From Deltaproteobacteria bacterium RIFCSPLOWO2_02_FULL_57_26 (GTDB lineage: Bacteria; Desulfobacterota; Binatia; UBA9968): a stretch of 5,463 nucleotides of DNA. The notes beneath the pieces are model-generated. The model did not search any database. It saw nothing but the letters and a program-made list of their open reading frames with translations, and was not told the DNA's origin. Shown here in pieces: positions 1 to 5,463 of the stretch (its first letter is position 1; each line of letters begins with the position of its first letter). A program made the translations under genes and the position numbers. The stretch is taken from positions 1 to 5,463 of the forward strand of contig MGSI01000087.1 in NCBI GenBank assembly GCA_001798455.1. The letters are read 5' to 3'.

Positions 1-2124
1 GAGAAAGAGCGGAGCCAGGACCAAAGTGATCGTGCTCAGGAGTTTGATCAGGACATGGATGCTAGGACCGACCGTGTCTTTGAACGGGTCTCCCACCGTA
101 TCCCCCACCACGGCCGCCTTGTGAGATTCCGACCCCTTGCCGCCAAACTGCCCGGTTTCGATATACTTCTTCGCGTTGTCCCAGGCGCCACCGCCATTGT
201 TAAAGAAGGTCGCCACCAGGATGCCTGCAATGGTCCCAACCATGAGAAATGCCGCCACGGCCTCAGCGCCCAAGCCGAACATGCGGAAGACCAACCCGAC
301 GGCGATGGGCATACCCACGGCAAGGAACCCGGGATAAACCATCTCCTTCAAGGCGCCCACGGTTACAATGTCCACGGTGCGGCTGTAATTGGGCCGGACT
401 GTCCCCGCCAGGATCCCGGGATTCTCCCGGAACTGATCCCGCACGTCTTTGATGACGTAAAAAGCCGCCTTACCCACGGCCCGCATCGCCAGAGCGGAAA
501 AAAGAAAAACCAGCATCGCGCCCAGGAGCCCGCCCACGAAGATCTCCGGTTTGACGATGTTGACAACCTGGAGTAGCACACCGTAGTGAGAGACCTCGTC
601 CATGTAGGCGGAAAAGAGGAGAAAGGAGGCCAAGGCCGCTGAACCAATGGCATAACCCTTGGTGAGGGCCTTAGTGGTGTTCCCCACGGCATCCAGCCGG
701 TCGGTTTTTATTCGCACGTCCAAAGGCTGCCCACTCATCTCCACGATTCCTCCGGCATTGTCCGTTATCGGCCCGAACGTATCCATGGCCAGAATATAAG
801 CCGCAGTTCCAAGCATCCCCATCGTGGCCACCGCGGTGCCGAACACCCCGGCATGCGGCAGACCGCTCATTTTTCCCAGATCATAGGCGCCGATCAGTGC
901 GGCGGAGATCACGAGAACGGGGAGCGCCGTGCATTCCATCCCGACGGCGATCCCGGCAATGATGTTGGTCGCCGCGCCGGTTTGAGAGGCCTCGGCAATC
1001 GATCTCACCGGACGATATTTGTATTCGGTATAGTACTGCGTGATGTACACGAAGGCCTGACTGGTAAGGATCCCGACCACACCGCAAAGGAAGAAGAAAA
1101 ACCATGCCGATTCGGCTTCCGGATAAACGGCCGCGTCGACGCGAAGAAGCCAGCGCGTCGCGACAAAAAACCCCGCCATCGCCAGCAGGCTGGTCACATA
1201 ATAACCTCGGTTTAGCGCCGCCATCGGATCGCCATTCTCGTCGGTTTTGACCACCAGAATTCCGACTATGGAGGCCACCAGCCCGAAGGCACGCGCCACT
1301 AAAGGGAAAAGAATTCCGTTAACCCCGAAGAAGGGGAATAACCCTACTCCCAAGATCATCGCGCCGATGTTTTCCGCCGCGGTCGACTCAAAGAGATCCG
1401 CTCCCCGTCCCGCACAGTCCCCCACGTTGTCCCCTACCAGGTCGGCAATGACCGCGGGATTACGCGGGTCGTCCTCCGGGATCCCGGCCTCTATCTTGCC
1501 CACAAGATCAGCTCCCACATCTGCCGCCTTGGTGAAGATACCCCCACCGAGCTGGGCGAACAGAGCGACGAACGACGCCCCAAATCCGTAGCCGACAATC
1601 ATAAAGGGGATCTTCTCAGGGCTATAACCCATCAGGTCAAGCAGCGTATAAAGTCCGGCCACCCCAAGAAGGCTCATCGCAACCACAAAGATTCCCGACA
1701 CCGCGCCTCCCCGGAGCGCAAGGCGCAGGGCCTGGTTCAGACTGCTTCGGACCGCCGCCGCTGTGCGGATGTTGGCGCGGATGGACACCCACATCCCGAC
1801 ATAGCCGGCGATGATGGAACACAATGCCCCCAGCACAAACGCGAGCGTCGTCCAGAGGGCAAGCTGTAGAGGCGGCGCCGGATCGACAGGATGGGGGACG
1901 CGCACAAGGTCATAAAGCGAGAAGATCAAGAAGGCCAAAACACAAGAGAAGAAAAGAATCGTCTTGTTCTGGCGCGCCATAAAGGCCTCCGCGCCCTCCT
2001 GGATGGCACCGGAGATGTTCTGCATCTCCCGGGTTCCGCTCCCCTGCCGGCAAACATAGCGGGCCAAATACCCGGCGAACCCCAAAGAAGCGAGGCTAAT
2101 CACGATAACGAAGACGATCAACAC
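1..2124 (-). CDS. hppA: Membrane-bound proton-translocating pyrophosphatase, K+-independent type (3' end outside window)
   Basis: Integral inner-membrane pump that hydrolyses pyrophosphate to phosphate and moves H+ out of the cytoplasm. I translated 708 codons without a stop; the frame runs off the window at base 1, so a short C-terminal piece is missing (family about 660-800 residues). The catalytic set is intact: K199-A-A-D202-x3-D206-x3-K210-x-E212, then E217-D-D-P, then D228-x3-D232-x3-D236 (DNVGDCAG), GNTT at 481-484, WDNAKKYIE at 648-656, and GDTVGDPFKD with D675, D679, K682 and D683. K485 and T488 (GNTTKALTKG) are the residues known to mark K+-independent enzymes, which pump H+; K+-dependent ones have Ala at the first position. 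Many hydrophobic segments are present, beginning at residue 2. I chose the GTG at 2124-2122 because an in-frame TAG lies two codons upstream and AAAGGGG sits 9 bases before it; TTG at 2121 is the alternative. It follows tatC after 186 bases, with no clear promoter seen. Family certain; ion preference inferred from the signature. Confidence 0.97.
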   Translation of the reverse strand, partial: MLIVFVIVISLASLGFAGYLARYVCRQGSGTREMQNISGAIQEGAEAFMARQNKTILFFSCVLAFLIFSLYDLVRVPHPVDPAPPLQLALWTTLAFVLGALCSIIAGYVGMWVSIRANIRTAAAVRSSLNQALRLALRGGAVSGIFVVAMSLLGVAGLYTLLDLMGYSPEKIPFMIVGYGFGASFVALFAQLGGGIFTKAADVGADLVGKIEAGIPEDDPRNPAVIADLVGDNVGDCAGRGADLFESTAAENIGAMILGVGLFPFFGVNGILFPLVARAFGLVASIVGILVVKTDENGDPMAALNRGYYVTSLLAMAGFFVATRWLLRVDAAVYPEAESAWFFFFLCGVVGILTSQAFVYITQYYTEYKYRPVRSIAEASQTGAATNIIAGIAVGMECTALPVLVISAALIGAYDLGKMSGLPHAGVFGTAVATMGMLGTAAYILAMDTFGPITDNAGGIVEMSGQPLDVRIKTDRLDAVGNTTKALTKGYAIGSAALASFLLFSAYMDEVSHYGVLLQVVNIVKPEIFVGGLLGAMLVFLFSALAMRAVGKAAFYVIKDVRDQFRENPGILAGTVRPNYSRTVDIVTVGALKEMVYPGFLAVGMPIAVGLVFRMFGLGAEAVAAFLMVGTIAGILVATFFNNGGGAWDNAKKYIETGQFGGKGSESHKAAVVGDTVGDPFKDTVGPSIHVLIKLLSTITLVLAPLFL

Positions 2125-2140
2125 AATCTATGACCCCTTT
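2122..2140 (-). promoter_or_regulatory. hppA ribosome binding site and GTG start
   Basis: On the minus strand AAAGGGG (2140-2134) precedes GTG (2124-2122) by 9 bases. The only in-frame codon between an upstream TAG stop and this GTG is ATT, so the start can only be here or at the adjacent TTG. The spacing favours GTG. Confidence 0.6.
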
Positions 2141-2310
2141 CCCCGGATGGATCTATCGTCGGTCACTTGGGCGCATGAAATGGTCTACCCGTTATTCTTG
2201 CCTAAAATCGGCTACCGACAACGAACCGCCCGATCCATTCGGGGACCTCGGTGAACTCGAAGGATAAAGAAGACCACCAGGATAAATAACGATCAACATG
2301 CAGATAACCC

Positions 2311-3039
2311 TCACGGCTTTCTGCGACAGGCATACGCCACCCCGATGCTCAACAGGTAAAGCAAAGTCAAGGGAACCGCCAGAAGGATCTGCGACACCAC
2401 GTCGGGCCCTGGAGTCAAAATGGCTGCGACGGTAAAGATGACGAGAATGGCGTACCGAAAACAGCGCCACAGGAACCGGTGGTCCCATATCCCCAAGCGG
2501 ACAAGGAAGAAGGTAAAAACGGGCAATTCAAAAGTGATCCCGAAGGCCAAAACCATGCGGAAAAAAAAAGTGAAATACTCGCCGATGCGGACCTCCGGGG
2601 AAACCCCCAAGGAGCGATATTGCTCAACGAAGTAGAGGAACGCGAAGGGCAGGACCACCCGGTAACAAAAATAGGCGCCCCCGACGAAAAAAAGAGTAGT
2701 AAAAAACACGAAAGGGACCGCCAGGCGCCGTTCCCGCTCCTGCAGGCCCGGCGCGATGAAGCGCCAAATCTGGTAAAAAATAAACGGCCCGGCAAGAAAC
2801 AGGCCGGCAACCAAGGCGACCTTCAGTTCGGTAAAGAAGGCCTCCGTCACACCCGTTCCGATCAGCGCCTTTCCAGGCTCAAGAAGCCGTTGGAGAGGCG
2901 CCACCATGAAGGCGAAGATCTGCTCGGAAAAGAAATAAGTCAGGACAAATGCGGCTCCGACGGCTGCCAAGGATTTCAACAAACGCCAGCGGAATTCCTC
3001 CAGGTGTTCGACAAAGGTCATGTGGGTGTCGCGCGCCAC
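2311..3039 (-). CDS. tatC: Sec-independent (twin-arginine) protein translocase subunit TatC
   Basis: Core receptor of the Tat pathway. In the inner membrane it binds twin-arginine signal peptides and, with TatA/TatB-type partners, exports folded proteins using the proton-motive force. The 242-residue product is close to usual family length (E. coli about 258) and has the expected six hydrophobic segments. Hallmarks are the N-terminal HLEEFRWRL at 12-20 (family consensus HLxELRxRL), P48, FFTELK at 68-73, AGPFIFYQIWRFIAPGL at 83-99 including P85 and F94, E103 in the RERR loop, FELPV at 170-174 with E171, and LTPGPDVVSQ at 208-217 with D213. These match the residues known to matter in E. coli TatC (P48, P85, F94, E103, E170, D211). 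The start is GTG, supported by GGAG 7 bases upstream; an ATG at codon 7 lacks such a site and would clip the conserved N-terminus. Stop TGA. No tatA or tatB lies in the window, so its partners must be encoded elsewhere. The terminator upstream of it implies its own promoter or read-through. Confidence 0.97.
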   Translation of the reverse strand: MARDTHMTFVEHLEEFRWRLLKSLAAVGAAFVLTYFFSEQIFAFMVAPLQRLLEPGKALIGTGVTEAFFTELKVALVAGLFLAGPFIFYQIWRFIAPGLQERERRLAVPFVFFTTLFFVGGAYFCYRVVLPFAFLYFVEQYRSLGVSPEVRIGEYFTFFFRMVLAFGITFELPVFTFFLVRLGIWDHRFLWRCFRYAILVIFTVAAILTPGPDVVSQILLAVPLTLLYLLSIGVAYACRRKP

Positions 3040-3052
3040 TTCGTCACTCCAA
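3037..3052 (-). promoter_or_regulatory. tatC ribosome binding site and GTG start
   Basis: TTGGAG (3052-3047, minus strand) lies 7 bases before GTG (3039-3037), directly after a run of eight T. This decides the start in favour of GTG over the ATG six codons downstream. Confidence 0.65.
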
Positions 3053-3103
3053 AAAAAATTAAGAATCCGATCGATCCGGCAATTTCACGATTCACGGATA
3101 ATC

Positions 3104-3140
3104 AAAAAGAGGGGAAGGATCGAAACCCTTCCCCTCTTTT
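3104..3140 (-). terminator. Rho-independent terminator after the lipoprotein gene
   Basis: A perfect 14-bp inverted repeat (arms 3105-3118 and 3127-3140) with an 8-base loop. The arm reads AAAAGAGGGGAAGG on the plus strand. On the minus strand the hairpin ends in five T, as expected of an intrinsic terminator. It starts 33 bases past the lipoprotein TAA and lies 65 bases before the tatC start, so it should separate the two transcripts. The A/T-flanked arms could also give some termination of plus-strand transcription, but the T run there is only four bases long. Confidence 0.88.
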
Positions 3141-3173
3141 GGTCGTTCAAACCCTAATAAGGCTGTTCGGACC

Positions 3174-3440
3174 TTACTTGGTTTTTGTTCCCTCCGCTTT
3201 CTTCTCTTCGGGCTTGCTCTCCGCCGGGGCTCCTGAAGCAGCCGGAGCCGCCTCACCACCTGCAGGTGCAGGGGCCATGGCACCGGGCTCACCAGGCGCT
3301 CCGCCGGCCGGGGCCGCAGGCGCGGCAGGCGCAGGGGCGGGAGCGGTTTGCGCAGGTTCTTCTTTCTTTCCGCAACCCGCTAAAGCTAGAGACACAGTGA
3401 AGAGGATTACGGCCGACCACATACCAACCTTCTTTACCAT
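3174..3440 (-). CDS. Small Ala/Pro/Gly-rich lipoprotein of unknown function
   Basis: 88-residue product. Residues 1-22 form a type II signal peptide: basic MVKK, a hydrophobic core at 8-20, then the lipobox LAGC with the acceptor Cys at position 23, followed by GKKEE. Maturation by Lgt and Lsp would leave a lipid-anchored peptide of about 66 residues. With Gly rather than Asp at +2, outer-membrane sorting is plausible by the E. coli Lol rule. The mature part has no recognisable fold: a low-complexity stretch of Ala, Pro and Gly at about 30-72, then a charged Lys/Glu tail (SKPEEKKAEGTKTK). It is probably disordered, perhaps a spacer or wall-associated tether; this is inference. Start ATG has an excellent Shine-Dalgarno sequence, stop is TAA, and a strong terminator follows, so it looks like a well-translated single-gene unit. 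Low-complexity sequence could produce an accidental reading frame, but the signal peptide, lipobox, ribosome site and terminator together argue that it is real. Confidence 0.87.
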   Translation of the reverse strand: MVKKVGMWSAVILFTVSLALAGCGKKEEPAQTAPAPAPAAPAAPAGGAPGEPGAMAPAPAGGEAAPAASGAPAESKPEEKKAEGTKTK

Positions 3441-3448
3441 CGCTACTC

Positions 3449-3457
3449 ACCTCCTTT
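3449..3457 (-). promoter_or_regulatory. Near-perfect Shine-Dalgarno site of the lipoprotein gene
   Basis: AAAGGAGGT on the minus strand, fully complementary to the usual 16S rRNA 3' end, 8 bases before the ATG at 3440-3438. It is much stronger than the sites before hppA and tatC and suggests high translation. Confidence 0.85.
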
Positions 3458-3491
3458 CAGGCTCACCGAGATACCGTTCAGGCTGGCAGAT

Positions 3492-3519
3492 TTATTACAT
3501 AACTCCGGCTGACTTGCAA
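3492..3519 (-). promoter_or_regulatory. Possible sigma-70-type promoter for the lipoprotein gene
   Basis: Minus strand TTGCAA (3519-3514), a 16-base spacer, then TAATAA (3497-3492). The -35 matches consensus at four of six positions, and the -10 is poor by strict register though A/T-rich. It would place the transcription start near 3485 and give a leader of about 45 bases containing the strong ribosome site. It is the best candidate I saw, not a firm call. Confidence 0.3.
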
Positions 3520-3540
3520 GGGAACAGACATTGCCCGGCA

Positions 3541-3560
3541 CCTCGATAACGCAATCGAGG
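3541..3560. repeat. Perfect 7-bp inverted repeat (hairpin)
   Basis: CCTCGAT, a 6-base loop AACGCA, then ATCGAGG. There is no T run after it on either strand, so it is not a standard terminator. It lies about 22 bases upstream of the possible -35 box of the lipoprotein gene, where an operator or RNA structure could sit; its role is unknown. Confidence 0.6.
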
Positions 3561-3631
3561 AGCGCTGAAAAGTTTTGCGGCACGATGCGCCAATGCGCCG
3601 GAAAAAAGCGGGTTAGCGAAAATTCGCAGGC

Positions 3632-3643
3632 AAAAAATTTTTT
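3632..3643. repeat. A6T6 self-complementary tract
   Basis: Six A followed by six T, a perfect 12-bp palindrome. Such tracts are known to bend DNA and to melt easily. It lies about 60 bases from the DnaA-box-like pair and could be part of an unwinding element or an upstream promoter element; neither is shown. Confidence 0.6.
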
Positions 3644-3701
3644 CCTTTCACATTACGCCTGAAGAACACTCAGCGACAAAACCTCACAAACCCACAAAAA
3701 T

Positions 3702-3721
3702 TGTGCATAACTTGTGGATAA
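3702..3721 (-). other. Two tandem DnaA-box-like 9-mers
   Basis: On the minus strand TTATCCACA (3721-3713) is identical to the E. coli consensus DnaA box, and TTATGCACA (3710-3702) fits the relaxed consensus TTATNCACA. They have the same orientation and are 11 bp apart start to start, one helical turn. Next to them on the plus strand, CCACAA (3692-3697) also forms an inverted repeat with TTGTGG (3712-3717). Tandem boxes in this arrangement occur in replication origins and in DnaA-controlled promoters. The sequence match is direct; function is inference. Confidence 0.55.
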
Positions 3722-3774
3722 GTGAGTCAGGGGACAACTCGGAAGCTTGAAACTAGCTTGCCCCAGCGGATTGC

Positions 3775-3786
3775 CTAAATATTTAG
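3775..3786. repeat. 12-bp AT-rich perfect palindrome
   Basis: CTAAATATTTAG reads the same on both strands and lies 28 bases past the murJ stop codon. It could be a protein-binding site or chance in an A/T-rich stretch. It lacks a GC stem and T run, so it is not a good terminator. Confidence 0.45.
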
Positions 3787-3813
3787 CAGCGGAAACATCG
3801 CGAATTCATAAGC

Positions 3814-5463
3814 TTAAAAAGATTTGCCAAAAAGTCGCCGCCTTTTCCCGACTCCCAGATCGCGCAGCGCCCGCCACTCCGGGCCGCGCCACAGAAAACT
3901 CATGGCAAGGTAAAGCAAGATCCCCAGCCCGAGGAGCGAGATAAAAACGATCCCGTGCACCCACAGGCTCCGATCGTACGCGACCCAGTTCACTCGCCGC
4001 ACGATCAGCGCAAGAGGGAAGGCCATGACGAGCGCGTTGACAAGATTGCGGCCAAAGGAAAACAGAAAATCGCTCCAAGGGAACTTCCCCAGACGGCGAT
4101 CCAGGATCACCAGCAAAAGCAGAAAATTGAACGTGGCGGAGATAGAGGTCGCCAGGGCGAGCCCGCCGTGAGAAAGCGAAATCACGGACAACTGGTGGGA
4201 GAGAGCGGCGACCGCGAGGCCCACGGAATCGGCATCCGGGCCGGCGGTGACTTCCCCCATGAGCATGAGACTCAAGACGAGGTTCAAGATGAATGACCCC
4301 AAGCCTACCCAGACGGGAGTTCGGGTATCCTGCATGGCATAGAATACGGGCAGGACCAGCTTGCTCCCGGAGAAGCCCCACAGGCCGAGCGAGTAGTAAA
4401 CGAGGGCCTGAGCGGTGCGCAGCGTGGCGTCCGCATCAAAGGCGCCTCTCTGGAACAGGAGGGAAAAGGTTGGAACCGAAACCACGATCAACCCTAAAGT
4501 GGCCGGCAGAGCGACGAAATTGACCAGCTGGAGCGAATAGGAAATCCCTGCCCTCAACTCGGTAAAGTCTCTCCTGGCCACAAGGGAGGCAAAGCTGGGC
4601 AGCGCCGCAGTACCAAGGGCGATAGCAAAGATCCCGAGGGGAAACTGGAGCAGGCGGTCCGCATAATAAAGGTAGGAGACGCTTCCCTCCGGAAGCATCG
4701 AGGCCAGAATCGTGCTGACCAGGACATTGATCTGATAGACGGCGGCGCCGAAGACCGCCGGACCCATAAGAAAGAGGAGCCGCCTTAGGGCAGGATGGCG
4801 AAAGTGAAAATCGGGAGAGTACGAGACCCCGTGGCGAGAAAGATAAGGGATTTGCAGCAAGAGCTGCGCCACCCCGCCCAGCAGGACTCCAAAACCCAGA
4901 CTGACGACCGGCTGATGGAGGAAGGGAGATAGGAGGAGCGCGCAAAAAATAATCGCAAGATTGAGGAGGACCGGAGACAGGGCGGGAGCCATGAAATGGC
5001 GCAAAGAGTTGAGCACCCCCATGGCGAGCGCCACCAGACTCACGAACAAGAGATAGGGAAACATCAGGCGAGTTAGAAATACCGTCAGGGTGAACTTCTC
5101 CGGATCAGCCAAGAAACCCGGCGCGAAAATACGAGTCAGGGGCGCGGCAAAAAGAATACCCAGAAGCGTGAGCGCTCCTAAGGACAGCGTCGCAAAGGTA
5201 AAAACGATCCGAGCTAGCCTTACCGCCTCGTCCTTACCCCGGTGGGTGAGATAATCGGTAAAGAGGGGAACGAATCCCGCGGTAAGCGCCCCTTCGGCGG
5301 TCAGGCGGCGCATGAGGTTGGGAATGCGGAACGCGACGAAAAAGGCATCGGCCACCCCATGGGCGCCGAAAAGGTAGCCTACGACCATATCGCGCATTAG
5401 CCCCATGATGCGACTGAGGAGGGTAAAAAAACCGATCACCCCCGCCGCTCTTGTCAGCTTTCC
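3814..5463 (-). CDS. murJ: Lipid II flippase MurJ (MviN family), 5' end outside window
   Basis: Polytopic inner-membrane flippase of the MOP superfamily that moves lipid-linked peptidoglycan precursor (lipid II) to the periplasmic face. The visible 549 residues cover nearly the whole protein. The frame is open to the window edge, and the residues before the GTG at 5439 (GKLTRAAG) continue the conserved MurJ N-terminus, so that GTG is internal and the true start is a few codons outside. Counting from the first visible residue, the functional arginines and aspartate fall where E. coli has them: R18 (LLSR), R24 (LMRD), D39 (ADAFF), R52 (NLMRR) and R270 (YYADRLLQFP). Other signatures are IPNLMRRLTAEGALTAGFVP at 47-66, FPYLL at 135-139, SPVLLNLAII at 163-172, FQRGAF at 337-342 and HGGLALATS at 432-440. 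Compared with E. coli MurJ there is an extra segment at about 404-431. The C-terminus is a basic tail (KRRRLFGKSF), stop TAA. No gene overlaps it downstream, and the next one starts 373 bases away. Confidence 0.97.
   Translation of the reverse strand, partial: GKLTRAAGVIGFFTLLSRIMGLMRDMVVGYLFGAHGVADAFFVAFRIPNLMRRLTAEGALTAGFVPLFTDYLTHRGKDEAVRLARIVFTFATLSLGALTLLGILFAAPLTRIFAPGFLADPEKFTLTVFLTRLMFPYLLFVSLVALAMGVLNSLRHFMAPALSPVLLNLAIIFCALLLSPFLHQPVVSLGFGVLLGGVAQLLLQIPYLSRHGVSYSPDFHFRHPALRRLLFLMGPAVFGAAVYQINVLVSTILASMLPEGSVSYLYYADRLLQFPLGIFAIALGTAALPSFASLVARRDFTELRAGISYSLQLVNFVALPATLGLIVVSVPTFSLLFQRGAFDADATLRTAQALVYYSLGLWGFSGSKLVLPVFYAMQDTRTPVWVGLGSFILNLVLSLMLMGEVTAGPDADSVGLAVAALSHQLSVISLSHGGLALATSISATFNFLLLLVILDRRLGKFPWSDFLFSFGRNLVNALVMAFPLALIVRRVNWVAYDRSLWVHGIVFISLLGLGILLYLAMSFLWRGPEWRALRDLGVGKRRRLFGKSF
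4166..4187. repeat. 6-bp inverted repeat inside murJ
   Basis: CCGTGA and TCACGG flank a 10-base spacer. It lies exactly where the protein has the extra segment reading SHQLSVISLSH, which raises the possibility of a repeat-derived insertion. A 6-bp inverted repeat alone could be chance. Confidence 0.4.

Larger units (their letters stand above)
3441..3813. other. 373-base intergenic region between murJ and the lipoprotein gene
   Basis: No credible gene on either strand and no tRNA-like or other RNA gene recognised. It holds, from low to high coordinate: the lipoprotein ribosome site and possible promoter; a 7-bp hairpin at 3541-3560; a direct repeat ATGCGCC at 3585-3591 and 3593-3599; the short inverted repeat GCGAA/TTCGC at 3616-3627; an A6T6 palindrome at 3632-3643; three spaced ACAAA units at 3676, 3686 and 3694; two DnaA-box-like 9-mers at 3702-3721; and the palindrome CTAAATATTTAG at 3775-3786. 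I found no convincing intrinsic terminator for murJ. The centre is visibly richer in A and T than the flanking genes. Confidence 0.75.

Noticed and set aside
55..576. A 173-codon open frame on the plus strand
   Set aside because: It lies opposite the strongly conserved C-terminal half of hppA, and its His/Asp/Gly-rich product resembles no family; a shadow frame.
2208..2243. Two small hairpins (TCGG/CCGA at 2208-2218 and CCCGA/TCGGG at 2229-2243) as a tatC terminator
   Set aside because: Stems are only 4-5 bp; the first is followed on the minus strand by just four T, the second by none. Too weak to call.
2479..3549. A 356-codon open frame on the plus strand across tatC and the lipoprotein gene
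   Set aside because: It is antisense to a fully conserved tatC and to a lipoprotein with its own ribosome site and terminator. Its product is a charged, unpatterned sequence without recognisable domains, as expected of a shadow frame.
3604..3627. GCGAA/TTCGC inverted repeat followed by T6 on the minus strand as a murJ terminator
   Set aside because: The loop would be only two bases and the T run begins eight bases after the stem, which does not fit an intrinsic terminator.
3747..3944. A 65-codon open frame on the plus strand running from the gap into the murJ 3' end
   Set aside because: No good ribosome site seen, and two thirds of it is antisense to murJ.
3806..4381. A 191-codon open frame on the minus strand overlapping murJ in another frame
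   Set aside because: The murJ frame is unambiguous here, and the alternative product is Arg/Gly/Pro-rich without pattern.
4436..4945. A 169-codon open frame on the minus strand overlapping murJ
   Set aside because: Same reason: out-of-frame reading of conserved murJ sequence.
5437..5439. GTG at 5439 as the murJ start codon
   Set aside because: The residues upstream of it to the window edge continue the conserved MurJ N-terminus in frame, so the real start lies outside the window.

Overview
The window reads as ordinary chromosomal DNA from a Gram-negative bacterium of moderately high GC content. All four recognisable genes lie on the minus strand, so transcription runs from high to low coordinates. 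The envelope-type gene set (lipid II flippase, Tat translocase, lipoprotein) and a K+-independent-type proton pyrophosphatase would fit a Desulfobacterota-like or similar Gram-negative lineage. That placement is a weak inference: no rRNA or other phylogenetic marker is present.

Layout in the direction of transcription: (1) 5463-3814, murJ, the lipid II flippase, lacking only its extreme N-terminus. (2) 3813-3441, a 373-base intergenic region with two tandem DnaA-box-like 9-mers, several palindromes, a 7-bp hairpin and a possible promoter. (3) 3440-3174, a small Ala/Pro/Gly-rich lipoprotein with a near-perfect Shine-Dalgarno sequence, followed by a strong intrinsic terminator at 3140-3104. (4) 3039-2311, tatC, complete, with a GTG start. 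(5) 2310-2125, a 186-base gap without a clear gene or convincing terminator. (6) 2124-1, hppA, a membrane pyrophosphatase with 708 codons visible and its C-terminal end beyond the window.

The genes share an inner-membrane and envelope theme but do not look like one operon. The terminator separates the lipoprotein from tatC, and the murJ-lipoprotein gap is large. MurJ flips the cell-wall precursor, TatC exports folded proteins using the proton-motive force, and HppA can add to that force by hydrolysing pyrophosphate. Any functional coupling is inference.

I did not find a convincing new system. The items most worth a second look are the DnaA-box cluster in the 373-base gap, an extra segment in MurJ whose DNA contains an inverted repeat, and the uncharacterised low-complexity lipoprotein.
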